Shown piece after piece: positions 18,328 through 27,706 of a stretch of DNA of 64,000 nt. A program made the position numbers and the translations under genes. The notes beneath the pieces are model-generated. The model had not been told where the DNA came from and did not search any database. It saw only the letters and a program-made list of their open reading frames with translations. Source of the stretch: Paraburkholderia solitsugae (GTDB lineage: Bacteria; Pseudomonadota; Gammaproteobacteria; Burkholderiales; Burkholderiaceae); assembly GCF_013177695.1 (NCBI RefSeq), contig NZ_WOEY01000085.1, positions 1 through 64,000 on the forward strand, read 5' to 3'. Numbering within the stretch: the first letter of the stretch is position 1; each line of letters begins with the position of its first letter.

Positions 18328-18589
18328 GGTGCAGTCCTATCGTGATGGTGAACCCACATTGAGTTCAGTGGCGAAAACAGCAACGATCTTGCATGGGACC
18401 GAAGTAAGTGCTTTGCACTAACTCCGGTCGACAAAAGCTCATTCCTGTAAAAGATTTAATCAGCGCAAAAACATAGATGTTCCTGATTAGGGCGCTCCTG
18501 ATGACACAAACCATGCGTTTTGAGGCCATTGCACAGCACAGTCTGCGGTGGGCTGGCTGAAAGCCCCGTCCGTATTGGGATTGCGGGAA
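18328..18589. promoter_or_regulatory. leader region of the HAD/oxidase/ABC operon
   Basis: This 262-bp gap separates the aldehyde dehydrogenase gene from the operon. It is A/T-richer than its surroundings and contains an inverted repeat TAATCAG ... CTGATTA (18457-18463 and 18483-18489, centres 26 bp apart) and a short dyad AGTGC-TTT-GCACT near 18407-18419. These are plausible operator sites, but no -35/-10 pair was convincing. Confidence 0.4.
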
Positions 18590-20092
18590 TCAAGCCCGCA
18601 GGTCGATCAACACACTCTTGAAACGCAGGTTTGCCTCATACGCCTGGCGGCCAAGGTCCTTGCCGATGCCCGAGCGCTTGTAACCGCCTGTGGGGATCAT
18701 GAAGTCGGAACTGCGGCCGTAGCGGTTGACCCACACCGTCCCCGCTTCGAGGCCGCGCACCAGGCGCAGCGCGCGGCCAAGGTCGGCGGTATGCACGCCA
18801 GCGGCGAGGCCATACTCAGGGTGCTGTGCAAGCGCGAGCGCTTCTTCTTCGGTGTCGAAGGTCTGCAACGTCAGGACAGGGCCGAAGACTTCTTCGCGCA
18901 CGGCTTCGGAGTGGGCGGTAACGTCCGTGAGCAGCGTCGGTGTATAGAACGCACCGCCCGACGCACCCGACGCCCCGCAGTCAGCCCGCACACCGCCATA
19001 GCGCAGCGTAGCGCCCGCATCCAGCGTTCGACCCACGATCCCTTCAATGCGCGCCGCCTGGGGTGCGGAGATGATCGGCGACAAGGTGGTGCCGGCGGCC
19101 CATGTCGCGCCGGGTTTCAACTCGGCAAAGACCTTGCCGATGCGCTCGGCCAGAGGCTCCGCCAGGCTTCGCTCGACCAGCAGCCGCGAGCCCGCGATAC
19201 ACACCTGGCCCGCATTACCGGTGATGGCGCCGGCGATCCGGCGTGCCACATCGTCGAGACGCGGGGCGTCGGCGAACACGATTTGCGGACTCTTGCCGCC
19301 TAATTCCAGCGTGACCGGCTTGGTGCCGCTATGGGCGCAGGCGGCCATGATCGCGGCTCCCGTGCGCGTGGAGCCGGTGAAGGTGACCTTGCTGATCTTC
19401 GGATGGCGCACCAGCTCGTCGCCGGTGACGCGGCCGTCGCCCTGGACCACGTTGAAGATGCCGGCCGGCACGCCCGCCTGCACGGCCAGTTCGGCAAGCC
19501 GCAACACCGAGAACGGTGTCATCTCGGACGGCTTCAGCACCACCGCGTTGCCCGCCGCCAGTGCGGGCGCGATCTTCCACGACGCCATCACGAGCGGGAA
19601 ATTCCATGGCGCGATTGCGCCAATCACGCCGTACGGTTCGGCGATCGTCATGCCAAGATGGTCATGATCGGTCGCCGCCACGTCGCCGCCGAGCTTGTCA
19701 GCGAACTCGGCGTAGAAGCGGATGCCTTCGGCGGTGAACGGTACGTCCCAGCCAATTGCCTGAGCAATCGGACGGGTCGAACCGAGCGCTTCCAGCCGGC
19801 CCAAAAACGGCGCATCGGCTTCGACCAGCTCGGCGAAGCGGCGCAGGATTTTCGCGCGCTCACGCGGTGCCATACGGCCCCAGCCGCTCGCTCTGAAAGC
19901 CTGCCACGCGTTCTCCACCGCGCGGTCGACCATGTCGGCATCGGCGAGGGGCACAGAGGCGTAGATCACGCCGTCCGAGGGGCGCGCCACTTCGATGCGG
20001 CGCTCGCCGCTGCGCACGTCGGCGTCCACATACTCGCCGCCGATGAAATGCCCGCTGCGAACCGCAACGTCGTCCGGATTGAAGCTGTCCAT
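18590..20092 (-). CDS. NAD(P)-dependent aldehyde dehydrogenase
   Basis: A 500-residue ALDH-superfamily enzyme. The N-terminal cofactor domain has PWNFPLVMASWKIAPALAAG and FTGSTRTG; the general base is in ELGGKSPQ and the catalytic cysteine in NAGQVCIAGSR. It probably oxidises the aldehyde released by the flavin amine oxidases of the operon downstream on the same strand. It resembles PuuC/betaine-aldehyde types, but the substrate cannot be fixed. It is divergent from the GNAT gene. Confidence 0.93.
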   Translation of the reverse strand: MDSFNPDDVAVRSGHFIGGEYVDADVRSGERRIEVARPSDGVIYASVPLADADMVDRAVENAWQAFRASGWGRMAPRERAKILRRFAELVEADAPFLGRLEALGSTRPIAQAIGWDVPFTAEGIRFYAEFADKLGGDVAATDHDHLGMTIAEPYGVIGAIAPWNFPLVMASWKIAPALAAGNAVVLKPSEMTPFSVLRLAELAVQAGVPAGIFNVVQGDGRVTGDELVRHPKISKVTFTGSTRTGAAIMAACAHSGTKPVTLELGGKSPQIVFADAPRLDDVARRIAGAITGNAGQVCIAGSRLLVERSLAEPLAERIGKVFAELKPGATWAAGTTLSPIISAPQAARIEGIVGRTLDAGATLRYGGVRADCGASGASGGAFYTPTLLTDVTAHSEAVREEVFGPVLTLQTFDTEEEALALAQHPEYGLAAGVHTADLGRALRLVRGLEAGTVWVNRYGRSSDFMIPTGGYKRSGIGKDLGRQAYEANLRFKSVLIDLRA

Positions 20093-20254
20093 GAGAAAAG
20101 TTTCCTGTGTGACTGGCTATGAGTCCCGGGCGGTGCGTCTTAACCTTGCCGCCGCCATGACAAAATCGTAGAGCCGCGGGCGTGGCATATGTCGCCGACA
20201 AAAATCCCCGCGCAGCAGAACACGCGTGTAGTGAGCGATCAAACTGGGCGTTTT

Positions 20255-20271
20255 GCATCGATTTGCGATGC
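20255..20271. promoter_or_regulatory. dyad in the divergent aldehyde dehydrogenase-GNAT region
   Basis: GCATCG-ATTTG-CGATGC is a perfect 6-bp dyad in the 279-bp region between two divergent genes (20093-20371). It is a candidate regulator site; nothing else recognisable, such as a clear promoter, was found in that region. Confidence 0.35.
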
Positions 20272-20371
20272 GACCCTGTCGAGCGCCCCGGATAAAAAGA
20301 TCGTCCTAGTCACACCGCGCACCGGATGACACAGTGACGGCGTAAGCCTTCAGCCATTCAGGGAGTACGGC

Positions 20372-21256
20372 GTGTCCGATTCGATTACCTACAGACGCTT
20401 CACCCACGACGACATCGCCGCCGCGCACGCGCTGACGGTCGAACTCAAATGGCCGCACCGCGCGGACGACTGGCGATTCGTGGCGCTTCTGGGCGTGGGT
20501 TTCGTCGCGGAAGATGCGAGCGGCGTGATCGGCACGGCGTTGTGCTGGAAATACGGCGCCGACCGGGCCTCGCTCGGGATGGTGATCGTCTCCCCCGAGC
20601 AGCAAGGGCGCGGCATCGGCAGGAAGCTGATGGATCTGGTGCTGGAGGAACTCGGCGGCCGGGTCACGTTTTTACACGCCACCACCGCCGGTCAGCCTCT
20701 CTATGAAAAGCTCGGCTTTCGCGCGGTGGGCTCGCTCGACCAGCATCAAGGCGCGGCGTTCCAGCCGCCGCTTGTTTCCTTGCCGCCGGGGGAACGCCTG
20801 CGCCCGCTCGGGTCGAGCGATACGGCTCGGCTGGTCGAACTGGCGTCGCAGGCAAGCGGTCTGGACCGCGGCGAAGTTTTGCCCGCACTATTGAGCGCCG
20901 CCGATGGCATCGCGCTCGATCGCGATGGCGAACTGATCGGCTTCGCGTTGTTTCGCCGCTTCGGACGGGGCTTCGCGATTGGACCCGTGGTCGCCCCCGC
21001 GTCGGACGATTCGAGCCGCGCCAAGGCGTTGATCAACCACTGGCTGGCGCTCAACGAAGGCGTGTTCGTGCGTATCGACACGCCGGGCGAGAGCGGACTG
21101 ACCGAATGGCTGACGCAGTTGGGGCTGCCGCGGGTGGATACCGTCGTCAAAATGGTTCGGCACGCCACGCCGGCTGATCTTGCGGGTACGGGCAACGCAG
21201 CGGGCAAGGACGCGCCCTATCTGCAGTACGGCATCATCAACCAGGCGATCTGCTGA
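20372..21256 (+). CDS. GNAT-family acetyltransferase with two tandem domains
   Basis: A 294-residue protein. Residues about 1-125 form a GNAT domain with the acetyl-CoA loop EQQGRGIGRKLMDL and a C-terminal YEKLGF strand. Residues about 140-275 look like a second, more divergent GNAT-fold half without a clear Q/RxxGxG loop. It starts at a GTG preceded by AGGGAG. The substrate is unknown; its position beside an aldehyde dehydrogenase, a reductase and an aminotransferase suggests an amine or amino acid. The ghrA gene follows after 6 bp. Confidence 0.85.
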   Translation: MSDSITYRRFTHDDIAAAHALTVELKWPHRADDWRFVALLGVGFVAEDASGVIGTALCWKYGADRASLGMVIVSPEQQGRGIGRKLMDLVLEELGGRVTFLHATTAGQPLYEKLGFRAVGSLDQHQGAAFQPPLVSLPPGERLRPLGSSDTARLVELASQASGLDRGEVLPALLSAADGIALDRDGELIGFALFRRFGRGFAIGPVVAPASDDSSRAKALINHWLALNEGVFVRIDTPGESGLTEWLTQLGLPRVDTVVKMVRHATPADLAGTGNAAGKDAPYLQYGIINQAIC

Positions 21257-21262
21257 TCCATC

Positions 21263-22189
21263 ATGGCCTTTCTTTATAAAGCCGACCCGGCGCGCGGCGC
21301 GCAATGGGCGAAACTCTTCGCGCAGAAAGCACCCGACCTGCCGTTCCACATCTGGCCCGATCTCGGCGACCCGGCCGCGATCCGCTACCTCGCCGCCTGG
21401 CAACCGCCTGAAGATCCCACCCGCACCTTCCCCAATCTCGAAGTCGTGTTCTCCGTCGGTGCGGGCATCGATCAGTTCGATCTGTCGGGCGTGCCGGCCC
21501 ATGTGCCGGTGGTACGGATGATCGAACCGGGCATTATTGAAGGCATGGTCGAGTACGTCACGCAAGCCGTGCTGACAATCCATCGCGACCTGTTCGACTA
21601 TGGACTTCAGCAACACCAGCAGGTCTGGCGTGAACTGCCGCTCAAGCCGGCCAGCGAACGGCGCATTGGCGTGTTGGGGCTCGGCGTGCTCGGCACCGCG
21701 GTGCTGGAGAAGCTGCGGTTATTCGGCTTCGCCTGCGCGGGCTGGAGCCGTTCGCCGCGTGAGATCCAGGGTGTCGATTGCTATGCAGGCGAAAGCGCCC
21801 TGGATCAGTTTCTCGCTCGCACCGACATCCTGATCTGCCTGTTGCCACTCACGCCCGCCACACGCGGCCTGCTCAATGCTGAGTTATTCGCCAAGCTGCC
21901 GCGCGGCGCGTCGCTGATTCAAACGGGGCGCGGCCCGCATCTGAATCAGCAAGATCTGCTCGCAGCGCTGGATAGCGACCAGTTGCACAACGCTATTCTC
22001 GACGTCACCGATCCCGAGCCGCTGCCCGCCGGTCATCCGTTGTGGACGCATCCACGTGTGCGCATCACGCCCCATATCGCCAGTGCGACGCGCCCCGAGA
22101 GCGCCGTCGACGTGGTGCTCGAGAATCTGCGCCGCCATCGCGAAGGCCTGCCGATGCTCGGTCAGATTGACCGGACCCAGGGATATTGA
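21263..22189 (+). CDS. ghrA: glyoxylate/hydroxypyruvate reductase A
   Basis: A 308-residue D-2-hydroxyacid dehydrogenase of the GhrA type. The NAD(P)-binding segment is GVLGLGVLGTAVLEKL. The catalytic Arg is in QTGRGPHLNQ, the Glu in DVTDPEPLP and the His in ITPHIAS. It reduces glyoxylate to glycolate and hydroxypyruvate to glycerate. Only 6 bp separate it from the GNAT gene, so the two form one transcript. Release of glyoxylate by oxidases in the neighbouring operon would give it a role here, which is inference. Confidence 0.92.
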   Translation: MAFLYKADPARGAQWAKLFAQKAPDLPFHIWPDLGDPAAIRYLAAWQPPEDPTRTFPNLEVVFSVGAGIDQFDLSGVPAHVPVVRMIEPGIIEGMVEYVTQAVLTIHRDLFDYGLQQHQQVWRELPLKPASERRIGVLGLGVLGTAVLEKLRLFGFACAGWSRSPREIQGVDCYAGESALDQFLARTDILICLLPLTPATRGLLNAELFAKLPRGASLIQTGRGPHLNQQDLLAALDSDQLHNAILDVTDPEPLPAGHPLWTHPRVRITPHIASATRPESAVDVVLENLRRHREGLPMLGQIDRTQGY

Positions 22190-22372
22190 GCACGGAGCGG
22201 ACTGGAACGCCCGCCCGACACGGCTTTTCAGCGTCCGCAGCAGAAAATGCTAAGGCCACGCATCAAAACGCGTCGGGCGCGCTTTTCAGGCAATTGTTTA
22301 GGTGAGCAGGTGATCGTCGTGGGTCAGTAGTATGGAACGGTCAACAGCCCTTTCCCGCGACGAGAACCCATC

Positions 22373-23770
22373 ATGCCGATTCATTCGCTCATCGAAGCCG
22401 ACCGCAAGCATCTGATTCACCCGGTCATCAATTACCGCGCGCACGAAGCCCGCGGCGTCACCATCCTCGAGTCGGCCAGCGGCGCGTTCCTGCGCGACGC
22501 GGCCGGCAACGAACTGCTCGACGCCTTCTCTGGCCTCTGGTGCGTGAATGTGGGCTACGGCCAGCAAAGCATCGTCGATGTCGCCACCGAGCAGATGAAG
22601 AAACTGCCCTACGCAACCGGCTATTTTCATTTCGGCTCGGCCCCGGCGATCGAATTGGCGCAAAAGCTGGTCGAGGTATCGCCCGCGTCGCTGCAACACG
22701 TGTATTTCACGCTCGGCGGTTCCGATGCAGTCGATTCGGCCATTCGTTTCATCACGCACTACTTCAACGCAACCGGGCGGCCGTCGAAGAAACACATCAT
22801 CGCACTGCAACGCGGCTACCACGGCTCGTCGACCATGGGCGCGGGGCTCACCGCCTTGCCCGCGTTCCACCGCAATTTCGATCTGCCGCTGCCGAACCAG
22901 CATCATCTGCCATCGCCGTATGCATACCGCAACGATTTCGCCGATGACGCCGCATTGATCGCCGCCTCGGTGGCCGCGCTCGAAGCAAAGGTGGCCGAAC
23001 TCGGCGCGGACAACGTCGCAGCCTTTTTCTGCGAACCGATCCAGGGCTCGGGCGGCGTGATCGTGCCGCCGGTCGGCTGGTTGAAAGCGATGCGCGAAAG
23101 CTGCCGCAAGCTCGGTATTCTGTTCGTCGCCGACGAAGTCATCACCGGTTTTGGGCGCACGGGTCCGTTGTTCGCCTGCCAGGGCGAAAACGTCGAACCG
23201 GATCTGATGACGGTGGCAAAGGGTTTGACCGCCGGCTATGCGCCGATGGGCGCCGTGCTGATGTCTGACGAAATCTATCAAGGCATTGCCGATGGCGACA
23301 CCGAAGCGGTCGTCGGCCACGGCCATACGTATTCGGCGCACCCGGTCAGCGCGGCGATCGGTCTCGAAGTGCTGCGCCTCTATCACGAAGGCGGCCTGCT
23401 CGCGAACGGCGTCGCACGCGGCCCGCGTTTCGCCCGCGGCCTCGACGCGCTGCTCGCGCATCCGCTCGTGGGCGACTCGCGCCATCGTGGCCTGCTCGGC
23501 GCGCTCGAACTGGTATCGGACAAAGACAGCAAGGCAGGCTTCGATCCCGCGCTGAAACTGTCCGAACGGATCGCCGCGGCCGCGTATGAAAACCGTCTGA
23601 TCTTCCGCGCGTTCGGCGATAACATTCTCGGCTTTGCGCCCGCGCTTTCGTACACGGAGGCCGAGTTCGATCTGATGTTCGAGCGCCTTGAAAAAACCCT
23701 CGACGACGTTCTCGGAGAAGCCGATGTCCGGGCCGCCCTGAAGGTCAAAATTCATGCCACCGCGTGCTAG
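22373..23770 (+). CDS. class III omega-aminotransferase
   Basis: A 465-residue PLP enzyme of the ornithine/omega-aminotransferase class. It shows FSGLWCVNVGYGQ, LQRGYHGSSTMGAGLTA, the aspartate in ADEVITGFGRTG and the Schiff-base lysine in TVAKGLTAGYAPMGAV. Relatives are putrescine-, beta-alanine- or taurine-pyruvate aminotransferases. The nearby PuuB-like oxidase, aldehyde dehydrogenase and Lrp regulator point to polyamine or omega-amino-acid breakdown. A 183-bp gap from ghrA leaves room for its own promoter. Confidence 0.93.
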   Translation: MPIHSLIEADRKHLIHPVINYRAHEARGVTILESASGAFLRDAAGNELLDAFSGLWCVNVGYGQQSIVDVATEQMKKLPYATGYFHFGSAPAIELAQKLVEVSPASLQHVYFTLGGSDAVDSAIRFITHYFNATGRPSKKHIIALQRGYHGSSTMGAGLTALPAFHRNFDLPLPNQHHLPSPYAYRNDFADDAALIAASVAALEAKVAELGADNVAAFFCEPIQGSGGVIVPPVGWLKAMRESCRKLGILFVADEVITGFGRTGPLFACQGENVEPDLMTVAKGLTAGYAPMGAVLMSDEIYQGIADGDTEAVVGHGHTYSAHPVSAAIGLEVLRLYHEGGLLANGVARGPRFARGLDALLAHPLVGDSRHRGLLGALELVSDKDSKAGFDPALKLSERIAAAAYENRLIFRAFGDNILGFAPALSYTEAEFDLMFERLEKTLDDVLGEADVRAALKVKIHATAC

Positions 23771-23823
23771 AGTAGAGGACCGTTCGAGACCCTTTCACCG
23801 ATCGCCGGAGCGATAACGTTACG

Positions 23824-24321
23824 ATGAGCAGCGACAGCAAGCTAGACCGGATTGACCTGCGCATACTTTCACAGTTGCAGAAGAAAGGCCGCATAACCAA
23901 CGTCGAGCTTGCCGACGCGGTCGGCCTTTCGCCCAGTCCTTGCCTTATCCGCGTCAAGCGTCTGGAGAAGGCCGGCTACATCATCGGCTACGGCGCGCAG
24001 ATCCAGCTCGAAAAGCTCGGCGACGTGCAGATCGTCTTCACGGAAGTCACACTCGCCGATCATCGGCGGGAAGACTTCATCAAGTTCGTGAATGCGATCA
24101 AAGATGTCGACGAGATCGTCGAGTGCCATCTGGCGAGCGGCGGCTATGACTATCTGCTGAAGTTCGTCACGCGCAGCGTGAGCCACTATCAAAGCATCGT
24201 CGAGGGCCTGCTGGAGCGCGATATCGGCATCGAGAAATACTTCAGCTACGTGATCATCAAGTCGCCGTTCGTGAAGAGCCACTATCCGCTTGAGACGCTG
24301 TTCTCGCAGAATCACAACTAG
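23824..24321 (+). CDS. Lrp/AsnC-family transcriptional regulator
   Basis: A 165-residue protein with an N-terminal winged helix (LDRIDLRILSQLQKKGRITN, recognition helix around SPSPCLIRVKRLEKAG) and a C-terminal RAM effector domain (about 70-155). Length and layout are those of Lrp. It lies 53 bp after the aminotransferase in the same direction, so it is probably co-transcribed and controls that gene in response to an amino acid. Confidence 0.93.
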   Translation: MSSDSKLDRIDLRILSQLQKKGRITNVELADAVGLSPSPCLIRVKRLEKAGYIIGYGAQIQLEKLGDVQIVFTEVTLADHRREDFIKFVNAIKDVDEIVECHLASGGYDYLLKFVTRSVSHYQSIVEGLLERDIGIEKYFSYVIIKSPFVKSHYPLETLFSQNHN

Positions 24322-24357
24322 TCCAACAGCCCGGCACGGGCACCCCGCCAATGTCCG

Positions 24358-26694
24358 TTATGGATAATCGCTGAAGCGGGATACCGGTTCGCTTTCCGTG
24401 GTCGCCGGTGTATAGCCCGGCACATTCGCGCGAAACTGATTGAGCAGGCCGTTATCGACCTGCGAAAAACCTTTGAGCTGGAGTTGCATGAGCACGCGCG
24501 TGCCGGTGCTGGGCGACGTGGTCGAGGTGGCGTTGGTGTATTTCTCGAACGCCACGCCAAGCGACCAGCAATCCGCATCGTACTGAAGTCCCAGCAAGCC
24601 GGCGATCAGCCGATGCGTGCTCATGTCGTAATTGACCCGCGCGACACTGACAACGTTGTGCGATAGCGGCCATTGCTCGGACACGATGAACTGATTGACC
24701 GGTTGATAGTCGAGCGTGCTGTTGGCGCGCGTGTAGCGGTACGCGACATTCAGCACCTCCCGTGAGGCTGGCGACCAGCCAAAACCGATTTCCGCATTCG
24801 TCAGATAGTGGTTGGCCTGACTGTACTCCACGGCCTGTTCCGCTGAAAAACCCGGACCCAGCTTATACGACGCGCCGCCAATTACACTCGTGCGCGCAAC
24901 GGTGCCGATTGCATCGCCGGGGTTGAGGGTCACCTGTGGCGTGCGAAAGTCGTACTGCTCCGCAAGGACGAAACGGGCCCGTTCGTCACCGCTCGAGGGA
25001 TCGATGAAGCGCGTCGTCAGGGCCGCCGTGAGGCGGCTGGCATCGGACACCCGGTCATTGCCGACGAAGCTGTTAGGCATGAACAGTTCCGTTAGCCCGA
25101 AATCGGCCGTCGCCGTATCGAACAAAGGCGCGAACGACTGGTTGCGGTAAGGCGTGTACACATAGAACAACCGCGGTTCGAGCGTCTGGATATACGATTG
25201 CCCGAAGAGCCGAACGCTGCGTTCGAAGCGCATGCCCGAATCGAGGCTGAAGGTCGGCACGTTGACGTCGAACGTCTTCGGCTGCCCGGCAGGCGCATCC
25301 GATCCGATCGTCGTAAGGTCGTACGCGGCGAAATGCCAGGCGAGCTTCGGCGTGATGAACCAGCCGGGTCGCTCGATCGGATAGCTGACGTAAGGGTTGA
25401 AAACGAAGCGGCTGCCTTGCGTCGCATCGGCCGACGAGATCGTGAAGCGTGTCGCATCCGCTTCGGCGCCAAAGTCGAAGCCTCCCACGTTGTAGCGCGC
25501 GTAATGAACATTGACCTGCGGTTCGCGGTTATAGGTCGAGTCGCTCGTAAAAGCTTGCCAACGTTGCTCGCGAGCCAGCACGCTCCACGGTCCGTTTGTG
25601 TAAGTCAGACCCGCTTCCTGCTGATACAGCGTGGTGGAACCCGTCGGAAACGCGACACCCGATGCAAGGTCGGTCACCACCGTCGAGTCCGACACCCGGT
25701 TGTAGTTGACGTAGGCGCCAAAGCCCGAGCCGATGTTCCAGGTCTGATTCAGCGCAATCGAATAACGGTCGGTTTTGGTGATCTCATCGTGTGGCAGCCA
25801 CGCGACCGAGATAGACCCTGAATCGTTCGGCTGCAGGTAGCGGTAGTCTGCCGTCAACATCTCGCCTCGTTTCGACATGATGCGAGGCGTCAGGGTGAGA
25901 TCGTAGTTCGGCGCGAGGTTGAAGTAATACGGTAACGCGACGTCGACACCGTTGGTCGAACTGATCGAGAACGTAGGCGGCAGGAACCCGCTGCGCCGCG
26001 CGCCGGACAACGGAAACGATAGCCACGGACTCGCCAGCAGCGGCACGCCCTGGAAAAACAGCACGCCGTTGTGTGCGATCCCTTCGTCGTTGCCGGTATC
26101 CATGTCGAACTCGGAGGCCTTCAGATACCACGCGGGGTCCGACTCGCATTGGCAGGTGCTATACGTACCGTGATGAACGACCGTGCGCTCGTTATCGATC
26201 AGATCCGCCCGTTGAGCGCTACCCCACCCGCCCGTCAGATGAAACCGGTACTTGGGCACGCTGATAGTGCCTTCATTCGCTTCGACGTAAAAATGCGCGT
26301 CCGGGCCATTGAACACATTACCGTCGTCGACCAGTTGCACCTGCCCATAAGCATCTGCCTTATCGGTATCGACGTCGTAATGCAGCGCGTCGCCTTTAAT
26401 GATCGACGCGTAACGCCGCAGTTGCGCGTGGCCCTTCAGAGAAACGTCCGTGCCAGTCGTGGCGGTTACCGAATCAGCGATCACCGAAGTAACGGGCTTG
26501 TCGCCCGCTCGTAAGGGATGTTCCGTCAGTTGCGGATCAAGCCGCAAGCTCCAGACGCCGTCGAGCGGTTCCGGGACCGCAGACGCGCCGACCAGTTGCG
26601 CATATCCGGCAAGCGGCACGCATCCGGCCGTACTCAGCATGAACGAAACGAGAGGCCTTAAGCGTAGGCATCGAAATACACCGCGTAGTATCAA
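24358..26694 (-). CDS. lptD: LPS-assembly protein LptD paralogue
   Basis: The 778-residue outer-membrane protein has a short signal-like N-terminus ending near GYAQ, an N-terminal OstA/LptA-like jellyroll (about residues 60-170, DSVTATTGTDVSLKG) and a long C-terminal beta-barrel. The Cys pair in TYSTCQCESD and a single Cys in ADCWSLGV occupy regions that form disulfides in LptD. LptD with LptE inserts LPS in the outer leaflet. The gene is not beside surA/pdxA or lptE, so it is probably an accessory copy. The start at 26694 is a TTG with no clear ribosome site. It is divergent from the bamA-like gene and convergent with lrp. Confidence 0.9.
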   Translation of the reverse strand: MILRGVFRCLRLRPLVSFMLSTAGCVPLAGYAQLVGASAVPEPLDGVWSLRLDPQLTEHPLRAGDKPVTSVIADSVTATTGTDVSLKGHAQLRRYASIIKGDALHYDVDTDKADAYGQVQLVDDGNVFNGPDAHFYVEANEGTISVPKYRFHLTGGWGSAQRADLIDNERTVVHHGTYSTCQCESDPAWYLKASEFDMDTGNDEGIAHNGVLFFQGVPLLASPWLSFPLSGARRSGFLPPTFSISSTNGVDVALPYYFNLAPNYDLTLTPRIMSKRGEMLTADYRYLQPNDSGSISVAWLPHDEITKTDRYSIALNQTWNIGSGFGAYVNYNRVSDSTVVTDLASGVAFPTGSTTLYQQEAGLTYTNGPWSVLAREQRWQAFTSDSTYNREPQVNVHYARYNVGGFDFGAEADATRFTISSADATQGSRFVFNPYVSYPIERPGWFITPKLAWHFAAYDLTTIGSDAPAGQPKTFDVNVPTFSLDSGMRFERSVRLFGQSYIQTLEPRLFYVYTPYRNQSFAPLFDTATADFGLTELFMPNSFVGNDRVSDASRLTAALTTRFIDPSSGDERARFVLAEQYDFRTPQVTLNPGDAIGTVARTSVIGGASYKLGPGFSAEQAVEYSQANHYLTNAEIGFGWSPASREVLNVAYRYTRANSTLDYQPVNQFIVSEQWPLSHNVVSVARVNYDMSTHRLIAGLLGLQYDADCWSLGVAFEKYTNATSTTSPSTGTRVLMQLQLKGFSQVDNGLLNQFRANVPGYTPATTESEPVSRFSDYP

Positions 26695-26786
26695 AACAGA
26701 TAAGGATCGGAAAGGATGACAGACGCGTCAAGGCGAACAGAAGCCCGGGCTGGCGTCAGGATGAACAGCCGCGAATGCGCGCGGCG

Positions 26787-27185
26787 CTATTGAAGCGTGA
26801 CCTCGTTGGAGCGCGAATCCGCCACGCCTGCCGCGCCCGCTGCGCCACCCAATGCCTGCAGCAGATACGGAATCTGCTCTGCCGGCAAAGAAAACGACAG
26901 CCCCGCGCTACTGGATAAACGGAACCGGATCACGACCATTCCCATGCCGTTCAGTCTGCCGACTTCCCAGCCCTGGCAGTGCAGCGCGAAGCCCATCTCC
27001 TGATTGTTATGAATCACGCGGTCGGCGTGCTCGATTGCATTCGGAAGCGCCACCAGCAGGTCATTGAGCACCGAACGGTGAAGCGCTGCCGTGGGTTGAT
27101 TGCCGTGTATCAGCAGATATTGACCGTCCGCCGTCAACTGCATATCCGTGATCGAATTCAGCAGGAAGGTTGATGGATCAGACAC
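26787..27185 (-). CDS. conserved-looking small protein of unknown function between lptD and bamA paralogues
   Basis: A 132-residue protein that I do not recognise. It has no signal peptide or membrane helix; it is rich in short beta-prone stretches (MQLTADGQYLLIHG, LHCQGWEVGRLNGMGMVVIR) and has an alanine/glycine-rich C-terminus. It starts at a GTG with an excellent ribosome site (AGGAGGGGG, 6-7 bp upstream), which supports real translation. It lies 92 bp upstream of lptD on the same strand and overlaps the preceding small gene by 8 bp, so the three probably form one transcript. Confidence 0.7.
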   Translation of the reverse strand: MSDPSTFLLNSITDMQLTADGQYLLIHGNQPTAALHRSVLNDLLVALPNAIEHADRVIHNNQEMGFALHCQGWEVGRLNGMGMVVIRFRLSSSAGLSFSLPAEQIPYLLQALGGAAGAAGVADSRSNEVTLQ

Positions 27186-27369
27186 GGCGCACCCCCTCCT
27201 GCGTGCTCGCAGAGCGGTCCACCGCCCTGCCCTGTGTTGCGCCCACCGTGCCGCCGGGCACGTCGCGCAGCGTGCGCATCGACGCCATCGCCAGACGTAT
27301 TGAAAAGATCGGCGATGAGCTAACGCGTAAGACAGCCGAAAGAACCGCCGGTGAAAGAAACTCGATCAT
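27178..27369 (-). CDS. possible 63-residue leader protein coupled to the next gene
   Basis: A 63-codon frame starting at an ATG (27369) with GGAGA 8 bp upstream. It overlaps the start of the 132-residue protein by 8 bp, which suggests translational coupling. The N-terminal half is hydrophobic (MIEFLSPAVLSAVLRVSSSP); the rest is charged. No family is recognised. A hairpin whose 3' arm runs into the ribosome site lies just upstream. It could be a regulatory leader peptide or a small membrane-associated protein. Confidence 0.45.
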   Translation of the reverse strand: MIEFLSPAVLSAVLRVSSSPIFSIRLAMASMRTLRDVPGGTVGATQGRAVDRSASTQEGVRRV

Positions 27370-27380
27370 GATCAGTTCTC

Positions 27381-27418
27381 CAAATGGTGCTACGAACGTA
27401 GCGGAAGTCGACCATTTG
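27381..27418 (-). promoter_or_regulatory. leader hairpin abutting the ribosome site of the lptD-side operon
   Basis: On the minus strand CAAATGGT and ACCATTTG pair perfectly, enclosing a second perfect stem GCTAC-GTTC-GTAGC. The last G of the outer stem is the first base of the GGAG ribosome site of the 63-codon frame, whose ATG is at 27369. A structure in this place could gate translation of the small gene and, by coupling, its downstream neighbour. Confidence 0.55.
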
Positions 27419-27706
27419 ACGATATCAGCGCAAGCACGGCGCCAGGTTACGCGCGCACTACGCTTCCTTCGGATCTGTAACGCATTATTTCGACGCTCGA
27501 CCTGTCATTCGCGCCAGTCCAAGCAGCTGGCGCGCTGCGCCCATTAGTGTCCCTAATGAGCGGAAAGTTTTCAGTAACGGCGAGCAGGGAAGCACGCTCC
27601 TATACTTCGCGCTTTCCAGAGCCATGGAACGTCGTTTCGAATGCATCGCTCGCTGTCGAGCGTTCTTGTTTGCGCTTCACGCGCTGCATCAGGACAGAAC
27701 CCCAAG
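27419..27706. other. divergent promoter region between the lptD and bamA paralogue operons
   Basis: No supported gene lies in this 288-bp stretch. It must hold the promoters for both directions, but no high-scoring -35/-10 pair stood out. A ribosome-site-like AGGAC lies about 16 bp before the bamA start. Confidence 0.4.

Noticed and set aside
22298..23755. A 485-codon frame antisense to the aminotransferase
   Set aside because: Low-complexity Arg/Ala/Gly composition; an overlap artefact of high-GC coding DNA.
24358..26694. LptD paralogue as a lipoprotein, from the TAGC near its N-terminus
   Set aside because: The residue at -3 is Thr and LptD proteins use a normal signal peptide; a cleavage near GYAQ is more plausible.
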